Position numbers and translations under genes: made by a program
DNA from: Ptiloglossa arizonensis
Lineage: Eukaryota; Arthropoda; Insecta; Hymenoptera; Colletidae
Reading direction: 5' to 3'
Assembly: GCF_051014685.1 (NCBI RefSeq)
Contig: NW_027479402.1
Coordinates: forward strand, 1-64,000
DNA length: 64,000 nt
The notes under the pieces: generated by a model
Databases searched by the model: none
What the model was told of the DNA's origin: nothing
Seen by the model: the letters and a program-made list of their open reading frames with translations, nothing else
Shown here: one piece after another, positions 50,901 to 61,060 of the stretch
Layout of the letters: each line of letters starts with the position of its first letter
How positions within the stretch are numbered: the first letter of the stretch is position 1

Positions 50901-52316
50901 GAATAACTAGAACGGCCCAGGGCAAAAGTACGCACAGTGTTGTAATCGGGCGAGTTTCTACCTTCATATGCAACAGAAATTTTGCGGATTGGTCAACCCG
51001 TTCGCGAGATATGGCACTTTAGAGGTAAGAAACGCTTGAGAAACTCAAAATTTTCGCAGTTCTGTTGCTCGAAACGAATAACTAGAACGGCCTAGGGGAA
51101 AAGTACGCATACCGTTGTAATCGGGCGAGTTTCTACTTTCAGATGCAACAGAAATTTTGCGGATTGGTCAATCCGTTCGCGAGATATGGCAGTTTGGAGG
51201 TAAGAAACGCTTGAGAAACTCAAAATTTTCGCAGTTCTGATGCTCGAAACGAATAACTAGAACGGGCTAGGGGAAAAGTACGCACACAGTTGTAATCGGG
51301 CGAGTTTCTGCTTTCAGATGCATCAGAAATTTTGCGGATTGGTCAATCCGTTCGCGAGATATGGCAGTTTGGAGGTAAGAAACGCTTGAGAAACTCAACA
51401 TTTTCGCAGTTCTGATGCTCGAAACGAATAACTAGAACGGCCTAGGGGAAAAGTACGCACACCGTTGTAATCGGGCGAGTTTCTACCTTCAGATGCAACA
51501 GAAACTTTGCGGATTGGTCAATCCGTTCGCGAGATATGGCAGTTTGGATGTAAGAAACGCTTGAGAAACTCAGAATTTTCGCAGTTCTGATGCTCGACAA
51601 GCATAACTAGAACGGCCTAGGGGAAAAGTACGCATACCGTTGTAATCGGGCGAGTTTCTACCTTCAGATGCAACAGAAATTTTGCGGATTGGTCAATCCT
51701 TTCGCGAGATATTGCAGTTTGGAAGTAAGAAACGCTTGAGAAACTCAACATTTTCGCAGTTCTGATGCTCGAAACGAATAACTGGAACTGCCTAGGGGAA
51801 AAGTACGCATACCGTTGTAATCGGGCGAGTTTCTACTTTCAGATGCAACAGAAATTTTGCGGATTGGTCAATCCGTTCGCGAGATATGGCAGTTTGGAGG
51901 TAAGAAACGCTTGAGAAACTCAAAATTTTCGCAGTTCTGATGCACGAAACGAATAACTAGAACGGACTAGGGGAAAAGTACGCATACCGTTGTAATCGGG
52001 CGAGTTTCTACTTTCAGATGCAACAGAAATTTTGCGGATTGGTCAATCCGTTCGCGAGATATGGCAGTTTGGAGGTAAGAAACGCTTGAGAAACTCCAAA
52101 TTTTCGCAGTTCTGATGCTCGAAACGAATAACTAGAACGGCCTAGGGGAAAAGTACGCACACCGTTGTAATCGGGCGAGTTTCTACTTTCAGATGCAACA
52201 GAAATTTTGCGGATTAGTCAATCCGTTCGCGAGATATGGCAGTTTGGAGGTAAGAAACTCTTGAGAAACTCAAAATTTTCGCAGTTCTGATGCTCGAAAC
52301 GAATAACTAGAACGGA
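47941..52316 (+). repeat. 25-mer HOR (4,376 bp), copy 2
   Basis: Same order as copy 1 with one more monomer. A third copy begins at about 52,317 and breaks off near 52,765, just before the marker monomer would be expected. Confidence 0.83.
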
Positions 52317-53460
52317 CTAGGGGAAAAGTACGCATACCGTTGTAATCGGGCGAGTTTCTACTTTCAGATGCAACAGAAATTTTGCGGATTGGTCAATCCG
52401 TTCGCGAGATATGGCAGTTTGGATGTAAGAAACGCTTGAGAAACTGAAAATTTTCGCGGTTCTGATGCTCGAAACGAATAACAAGAACGGCCTAGGGGAA
52501 AAGTACGCACACCGTTGTAATCGGGCGAGTTTCTACTTTCAGATGCAAAAGAAATTTTGCGGACTGGTCAATCCGTTCGCGAGATATGGCAGTTTGGAGG
52601 TAAGCAACGCTTGAGAAACTCAAAATTTTCGCAGTTCTGTTGCTCGAAACGAATAACTAGAACGGGCTAGGGGAAAAGTACGCATGTAGTTGTAATCGGG
52701 CGAATTTCTACTTTCAGATGCAACAGAAATTTTGCGGATTGGTCAATCCGTTCGCGAGATATGGCAGTTTGGAGGTAAGAAACGCTTGAGAAACTCAAAA
52801 TTTTCACAGTTCTGATGCCCGAAACGAATAACTAGAACGGCCTAGGGGAAAAGTACGCATACCGTTGTAATCGGGCGAGTTTCTACTTTCAGATGCAACA
52901 GAAATTTTGCGGATTGGTCAATCCGTTCGCGAGATATGGCAGTTTGGAGGTAAGAAACGCTTGAGAAACTCAAAATTTTCGCAGTTCTGATGCTCGAAAC
53001 GAATAACTAGAACGGAGTAGGGGAAAAGTACGCATACCGTTGTAATCGGGCGAGTTTCTACTTTCAGATGCAACGGAAATTTTGCGGATTGGTCAATCCG
53101 TTCGCGAGATATGGCAGTTTGGAGGTAAGAAACGCTTGAGAAACTCAAAATTTTCGCAGTTCTGATGCTCGAAACGAATAACCAGAACGGCCTAGGGGAA
53201 AAGTACGCATACCGTTGTAATCGGGCGAGTTTCTACTTTCAGATGCAACAGAAGTTTTGCGGATTGGTCAATCCGTTCGCGAGATATGGCAGTTTGGAGG
53301 TAAGCAACGCTTGGGAAACCCAAAATTTTCGTAGTTCTCATGCTCGAAACGTATAACTACAACGGCCTAGGGGAAAAGTACGCATACCGTTGTAATCGGG
53401 CGAGTTTCTACTTTCAGATGCAACAGAAATTTTGCGGATTGGTCAATCCATTCGCGAGAT

Positions 53461-54160
53461 ATGGCAGTTTGGATGTAAGAAACGCTTGAGAAACTCAAAA
53501 TTTTCGCAGTTCTGATGCTCGAAACGAATAACTAGAACGGCCTAGGAGAAAAGTACGCATACCGTTGTAATCGGGCGAGTTTCTACTGTCAGATGCAACA
53601 GAAATTTTGCGGATTAGTCAATCCGTTCGCGAGATATGGCAGTTTGGAGGAAAGAAACGCTTGAGAAACTCAAAATTTTCGCAGTTCTGATGCTCGACAA
53701 GCATAACTACAACGGCCTAGGGGAAAAGTACGCATACCGTTGTAATCGGGCGAGTTTCTACTTTCAGATGCAACAGAAATTTTGCGGATTGGTCAATCCA
53801 TTCGCGAGATATGGCAGTTTGGAGGTAAGAAACGCTTGAGAAACTCAAAATTTTCGCAGTTCTGATGCTCGAAACGAATAACTAGAACGGCCTAGGAGAA
53901 AAGTACGCATACCGTTGTAATCGGGCGAGTTTCTACTGTCAGATGCAACAGAAATTTTGCGGATTAGTCAATCCGTTCGCGAGATATGGCAGTTTGGAGG
54001 AAAGAAACGCTTGAGAAACTCAAAATTTTCGCAGTTCTGATGCTCGACAAGCATAACTAGTACGGTCTAGGGGAAAAGTACGCATACCGTTGTAATCGGG
54101 CGACTTTCTACTTTCAGATGCAACAGAAATTTTGCGAATTGGTCAATCCGTTCGCGAGAT
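53461..54160 (+). repeat. Tandem dimer (2 x 350 bp)
   Basis: CTACTGTCAG at 53,583 and 53,933 and CCTAGGAGAA at 53,541 and 53,891 are 350 bp apart. The following copies are 700 and 875 bp further on, so this dimer is probably the short end of the adjacent 4- and 5-mer series. Confidence 0.65.
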
Positions 54161-54524
54161 ATGGCAGTTTGGAGGTAAGAAACGCTTGAGAAACTCAAAA
54201 TTTTCGCAGTTCTGATGCTCGAAACGAATAACTAGAACGGAGTAGGGGAAAAGTACGCATACCGTTGTAATCGGGCGAGTTTCTACTTTCAGATGCAACG
54301 GAAATTTTGCGGATTGGTCAATCCGTTCGCGAGATATGGCAGTTTGGAGGTAAGAAACGCTTGAGAAACTCAAAATTTTCGCAGTTCTGATGCTCGAAAC
54401 GAATAACTAGAACGGACTAGGGGAAAAGTACGCATACCGTTGTAATCGGGCGAGTTTCTACTTTCAGATGCAACAGAAATTTTGCGGATTGGTCAATCCG
54501 TTCGCGAGATATGGTAATTTGGAG

Positions 54525-55399
54525 GTAAGAAACGCTTGAGAAACTCAAAATTTTCGCAGTTCTGATGCTCGAAACGAATAACTAGAACGGCCTAGGAGAA
54601 AAGTACGCATACCGTTGTAATCGGGCGAGTTTCTACTGTCAGATGCAACAGAAATTTTGCGGATTAGTCAATCCGTTCGCGAGATATGGCAGTTTGGAGG
54701 AAAGAAACGCTTGAGAAACTCAAAATTTTCGCAGTTCTGATGCTCGACAAGCATAACTAGAACGGTCTAGGGGAAAAGTACGCATACCGTTGTAATCGGG
54801 CGACTTTCTACTTTCAGATGCAACAGAAATTTTGCGAATTGGTCAATCCGTTCGCGAGATATGGCAGTTTGGAGGTAAGAAACGCTTGAGAAACTCAAAA
54901 TTTTCGCAGTTCTGATGCTCGAAACGAATAACTAGAACGGAGTAGGGGAAAAGTACGCATACCGTTGTAATCGGGCGAGTTTCTACTTTCAGATGCAACG
55001 GAAATTTTGCGGATTGGTCAATCCGTTCGCGAGATATGGCAGTTTGGAGGTAAGAAACGCTTGAGAAACTCAAAATTTTCGCAGTTCTGATGCTCGAAAC
55101 GAATAACCAGAACGGCCTAGGGGAAAAGTACGCATACGGTTGTCATCGGGCGAGTTTCTACTTTCAGATGCAACAGAAATTTTGCGGATTGGTCAATCCG
55201 TTCGCGAGATATGGCAGTTTGGAGGTAAGCAACGCTTGGGTAACCCAAAATTTTCGCAGTTCTCATGCTCGAAACGTATAACTACAACGGCCTAGGGGAA
55301 AAGTACGCATACCGTTGTAATCGGGCGAGTTTCTACTTTCAGATGCAACAGAAATTTTGCGGATTGGTCAATCCATTCGCGAGATATGGCAGTTTGGAG
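54525..55399 (+). repeat. 5-mer HOR (875 bp), copy 1
   Basis: Matches 55,400-56,274 with few differences, for example CATACGGTTGTCATC near 55,134 against CATACCGTTGTCATC near 56,009. It carries GCTTGGGTAACCC and GGAGTAGGGG monomers. Confidence 0.8.
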
Positions 55400-56274
55400 G
55401 TAAGAAACGCTTGAGAAACTCAAAATTTTCGCAGTTCTGATGCTCGAAACGAATAACTAGAACGGCCTAGGAGAAAAGTACGCATACCGTTGTAATCGGG
55501 CGAGTTTCTACTGTCAGATGCAACAGAAATTTTGCGGATTAGTCAATCCGTTCGCGAGATATGGCAGTTTGGAGGAAAGAAACGCTTGAGAAACTCAAAA
55601 TTTTCGCAGTTCTGATGCTCGACAAGCATAACTAGAACGGTCTAGGGGAAAAGTACGCATACCGTTGTAATCGGGCGACTTTCTACTTTCAGATGCAACA
55701 GAAATTTTGCGAATTGGTCAATCCGTTCGCGAGATATGGCAGTTTGGAGGTAAGAAACGCTTGAGAAACTCAAAATTTTCGCAGTTCTGATGCTCGAAAC
55801 GAATAACTAGAACGGAGTAGGGGAAAAGTACGCATACCGTTGTAATCGGGCGAGTTTCTACTTTCAGATGCAACGGAAATTTTGCGGATTGGTCAATCCG
55901 TTCGCGAGATATGGCAGTTTGGAGGTAAGAAACGCTTGAGAAACTCAAAATTTTCGCAGTTCTGATGCTCGAAACGAATAACCAGAACGGCCTAGGGGAA
56001 AAGTACGCATACCGTTGTCATCGGGCGAGTTTCTACTTTCAGATGCAACAGAAATTTTGCGGATTGGTCAATCCGTTCGCGAGATATGGCAGTTTGGAGG
56101 TAAGCAACGCTTGGGTAACCCAAAATTTTCGCAGTTCTCATGCTCGAAACGTATAACTACAACGGCCTAGGGGAAAAGTACGCATACCGTTGTAATCGGG
56201 CGAGTTTCTACTTTCAGATGCAACAGAAATTTTGCGGATTGGTCAATCCATTCGCGAGATATGGCAGTTTGGAG
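55400..56274 (+). repeat. 5-mer HOR (875 bp), copy 2
   Basis: Second full copy. A partial third copy runs to about 56,615, where GTTTGTAGG replaces GTTTGGAGG. Confidence 0.8.
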
Positions 56275-57655
56275 GTAAGAAACGCTTGAGAAACTCAAAA
56301 TTTTCGCAGTTCTGATGCTCGAAACGAATAACTAGAACGGCCTAGGAGAAACGTACGCATACCGTTGTAATCGGGCGAGTTTCTACTGTCAGATGCAACA
56401 GAAATTTTGCGGATTAGTCAATCCGTTCGCGAGATATGGCAGTTTGGAGGAAAGAAACGCTTGAGAAACTCAAAATTTTCGCAGTTCTGATGCTCGACAA
56501 GCATAACTAGAACGGTCTAGGGGAAAAGTACGCATACCGTTGTAATCGGGCGACTTTCTACTTTCAGATGCAACAGAAATTTTGCGAATTGGTCAATCCG
56601 TTCGCGAGATATGGCAGTTTGTAGGTAAGAAACGCTTGAGAAACTCAACATTTTTGCAGATCTGATGCTCGAAACGAAGAACTAGAACGGCCTAGGGTAA
56701 AAGTACGCATACCGTTGTAATCGGGCGAGTTTCTACTTTCAGATGCAACAGAAATTTTGCGGATTGGTCAATCCGTTCGCGAGATATGGCAGTTTGGTGG
56801 TAAGAAACGCTTGAGAAACTCAAAATTTTCGCAGTTCTGATGCTCGAAACGAATAACTAGAACGGACTAGGGGAAAAGTACGCATACCGTTGTAATCGGG
56901 CGAGTTTCTACTTTCAGATGCAACAGAAATTTTGCGGATTGGTCAATCCGTTCGCGAGATATGGTAATTTGGAGGTAAGAAACGGTTGAGAAACTCAAAA
57001 TTTTCACAGTTCTGATGCTCGAAACGAATAACCAGAACGGCCTAGGGGATAAGTACGCATACCGTTGTAATCGGGCGAGTTTCTACTTTCAGATGCAACA
57101 GAAATTTTGCAGATTGGTCAATCCGTTCGCGATATATGGCAGTTTGGAGGTAAGAAACGCTTGAGAAACTCAAAATTTTCACAGTTCTGATGCTCGAAAC
57201 GAATAACTAGAACGGACTAGGGGAAAAGTACGCATACCGTTGTAATCGGGCGAGTTTCTACTTTCAGATGCAACAGGAATTTTGCGGATCGGTCAATCCG
57301 TTCGCGAGATATGGCAGTTTGGAGGTAAGCAACGCTTGAGAAACTCAAAATTTTCGAAGTTCTCATGCTCGAAACGAATAACTACAACGGCCTAGGGGAA
57401 AAGTACGCATACCGTTGTAATCGGGCGAGTTTCTACTTTCAGATGCAACAGAAATTTTGCGGATTGGTCAATCCGTTCGCGAGATATGGCAGTTTGGAGG
57501 TAAGAAACGCTTGAGAAACTCAAAATTTTCACAGTTCTGATGCTCGAAACGAATAACTAGAACGGACTAGGGGAAAAGTACGCATACCGTTGTAATCGGG
57601 CGAGTTTCTACTTTCAGATGCAACAGAAATTTTGCGGATTGGTCAATCCGTTCGC

Positions 57656-58610
57656 TAGATATGGCAGTTTGGAGGTAAGAAACGGTTGAGAAACTCAAAA
57701 TTTTCACAGTTCTGATGCTCGAAACGAATAACCAGAACGGCCTAGGGGAAAAGTACGCATACCGTTGTAATCGGGCGAGTTTCTACTTTCAGATGCAACA
57801 GAAATTTTGCGGATTGGTCAATCCGTTCGCGAGATATGGCAGTTTGGAGGTAAGCAACGCTTGGGAAACCCAAAATTTTCGCAGTTCTCATGCTCGAAAC
57901 GAATAACTACAACGGCCTAGGGGAAAAGTACGCATACCGTTGTAATCGGGCGAGTTTCTACTTTCAGATGCATCAGAAATTTTGCGGATTGGTCAATCCG
58001 TTCGCGAGATATGGCAGTTTGGAGGTAAGAAACGCTTGAGAAACTCAAAATTTTCGCAGTTCTGATGCTCGAAACGAATAACTAGAACGGAGTAGGGGAA
58101 AAGTACGCATACCGTTGTAATCGGGCGAGTTTCTACTTTCAGATGCAACGGAAATTTTGCGGATTGGTCAATCCGTTCGCGAGATATGGCAGTTTGGAGG
58201 TAAGAAACGCTTGAGAAACTCAAAATTTTCGCAGTTCTGATGCTCGAAACGAATAACTAGAACGGACTAGGGGAAAAGTACGCATACCGTTGTAATCGGG
58301 CGAGTTTCTACTTTCAGATGCAACAGAAATTTTGCGGATTGGTCAATCCGTTCGCGAGATATGGTAATTTGGAGGTAAGAAACGGTTGAGAAACTCAAAA
58401 TTTTCACAGTTCTGATGCTCGAAACGAATAACCAGAACGGCCTAGGGGATAAGTTCGCATACCGTTGTAATCGGGCGAGTTTCTACTTTCAGATGCAACA
58501 GAAATTTTGCGGATTGGTCAATCCGTTCGCGAGATATGGCAGTTTGGAGGTAAGCAACGCTTGAGAAACCCAAAATTTTCGCAGTTCTCATGCTCGAAAC
58601 GAATAACTAG
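57656..58610 (+). repeat. Block repeated at 60,106-61,060 (offset 2,450 bp)
   Basis: The TTGGG/CCCAA monomer (57,861 and 60,311), the GGAGTAGGGG/GCAACGG monomer and the GGGGATAAGTTCGC monomer (58,446 and 60,896) recur in the same order at exactly 14 monomers' spacing. Confidence 0.78.
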
Positions 58611-59189
58611 AACGGCCTAGGGGAAAAGTACGCATACCGTTGTAATCGGGCGAGTTTCTACTTTCAGATGCAACAGAAATTTTGCGGATTGGTCAATCCG
58701 TTCGCGAGATATGGCAGTTTGGAGGTAAGAAACGCTTGAGAAACTCAAAATTTTCGAAGTTCTCATGCTCGAAACGAATAACTACAACGGCCTAGGGGAA
58801 AAGTACGCATACCGTTGTAATCGGGCGAGTTTCTACTTTCAGATGCAACAGAAATTTTGCGGATTGGTCAATCCGTTCGCGAGATATGGCAGTTTGGAGG
58901 TAAGAAACGCTTGAGAAACTCAAAATTTTCACAGTTCTGATGCTCGAAACGAATAACTAGAACGGACTAGGGGAAAAGTACGCATACCGTTGTAATCGGG
59001 CGAGTTTCTACTTTCAGATGCAACAGAAATTTTGCGGATTGGTCAATCCGTTCGCGAGATATGGCAGTTTGGAGGTAAGAAACGGTTGAGAAACTCAAAA
59101 TTTTCACAGTTCTGATGCTCGAAACGAATAACTAGAACGGACTAGGGGAAAAGTACGCATACCGTTGTAATCGGGCGAGTTTCTACTTT

Positions 59190-59539
59190 CAGATGCAACA
59201 GGAATTTTGCGGATCGGTCAATCCGTTCGCGAGATATGGCAGTTTGGAGGTAAGCAACGCTTGAGAAACTCAAAATTTTCGAAGTTCTCATGCTCGAAAC
59301 GAATAACTACAACGGCCTAGGGGAAAAGTATGCATACCGTTGTAATCGGGCGAGTTTCTACTTTCAGATGCAACAGGAATTTTGCGGATCGGTCAATCCG
59401 TTCGCGAGATATGGCAGTTTGGAGGTAAGCAACGCTTGAGAAACTCAAAATTTTCGAAGTTCTCATGCTCGAAACGAATAACTACAACGGCCTAGGGGAA
59501 AAGTACGCATACCGTTGTAATCGGGCGAGTTTCTACTTT
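59190..59539 (+). repeat. Recent single-monomer tandem duplication
   Basis: Two neighbouring monomers share the rare CAGGAATTTTGCGGATCGG and TTTTCGAAGTTCTC variants and differ at AAGTATGCAT (near 59,326) against AAGTACGCAT one monomer later. Most neighbours differ from each other by more than this. Confidence 0.7.
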
Positions 59540-60105
59540 CAGATGCAACAGAAATTTTGCGGATTGGTCAATCCGTTCGCGAGATATGGCAGTTTGGAGG
59601 TAAGAAACGCTTGAGAAACTCAAAATTTTCGCAGTTCTCATGCTCGAAACGAATAACTACAACGGCCTAGGAGAAAAGTACGCATACCGTTGTAATCGGG
59701 CGAGTTTCTACTGTCAGATGCAACAGAAATTTTGCGGATTAGTCAATCCGTTCGCGAGATATGGCAGTTTGGAGGAAAGAAACGCTTGAGAAACTCAACA
59801 TTTTTGCAGATCTGATGCTCGAAACGAATAACTAGAACGGCCTAGGGTAAAAGTACGCATACCGTTGTAATCGGGCGAGTTTCTACTTTCAGATGCAACA
59901 GAAATTTTGCGGATTGGTCAATCCGTTCGCGAGATATGGCAGTTTGGTGGTAAGAAACGCTTGAGAAACTCAAAATTTTCGCAGTTCTGATGCTCGAAAC
60001 GAATAACTAGAAAGGACTAGGGGAAAAGTACGCATACCGTTGTAATCGGGCGAGTTTCTACTTTCAGATGCAACAGAAATTTTGCGGATTGGTCAATCCG
60101 TTCGC

Positions 60106-61060
60106 GAGATATGGCAGTTTGGAGGTAAGAAACGGTTGAGAAACTCAAAATTTTCACAGTTCTGATGCTCGAAACGAATAACCAGAACGGCCTAGGGGAA
60201 AAGTACGCATACCGTTGTAATCGGGCGAGTTTCTACTTTCAGATGCAACAGAAATTTTGCGGATTGGTCAATCCGTTCGCGAGATATGGCAGTTTGGAGG
60301 TAAGCAACGCTTGGGAAACCCAAAATTTTCGCAGTTCTCATGCTCGAAACGAATAACTACAACGGCCTAGGGGAAAAGTACGCATACCGTTGTAATCGGG
60401 CGAGTTTCTACTTTCAGATGCATCAGAAATTTTGCGGATTGGTCAATCCGTTCGCGAGATATGGCAGTTTGGAGGTAAGAAACGCTTGAGAAACTCAAAA
60501 TTTTCGCAGTTCTGATGCTCGAAACGAATAACTAGAACGGAGTAGGGGAAAAGTACGCATACCGTTGTAATCGGGCGAGTTTCTACTTTCAGATGCAACG
60601 GAAATTTTGCGGATTGGTCAATCCGTTCGCGAGATATGGCAGTTTGGAGGTAAGAAACGCTTGAGAAACTCAAAATTTTCGCAGTTCTGATGCTCGAAAC
60701 GAATAACTAGAACGGACAAGGGGAAAAGTACGCATACCGTTGTAATCGGGCGAGTTTCTACTTTCAGATGCAACAGAAATTTTGCGGATTGGTCAATCCG
60801 TTCGCGAGATATGGTAATTTGGAGGTAAGAAACGGTTGAGAAACTCAAAATTTTCACAGTTCTGATGCTCGAAACGAATAACCAGAACGGCCTAGGGGAT
60901 AAGTTCGCATACCGTTGTAATCGGGCGAGTTTCTACTTTCAGATGCAACAGAAATTTTGCGGATTGGTCAATCCGTTCGCGAGATATGGCAGTTTGGAGG
61001 TAAGCAACGCTTGAGAAACCCAAAATTTTCGCAGTTCTCATGCTCGAAACGAATAGCTAC
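60106..61060 (+). repeat. Second copy of the 57,656-58,610 block
   Basis: Same order of monomers, with private changes such as GGACAAGGGG near 60,715 and GAATAGCTAC near 61,051. Confidence 0.78.

Larger units (their letters stand above)
43740..52765 (+). repeat. Array region VI: 24/25-mer HOR of 4.2-4.4 kb
   Basis: Marker insertions at 44,287, 46,387, 48,488 and 50,588 are spaced 2,100, 2,101 and 2,100. The 2,100 spacings include a 1-bp deletion (AGAAATTTGCGG at about 46,077 and 50,278). A nested half-unit repeat pairs about 44,110-45,010 with 46,210-47,110. No gene is seen. Confidence 0.87.
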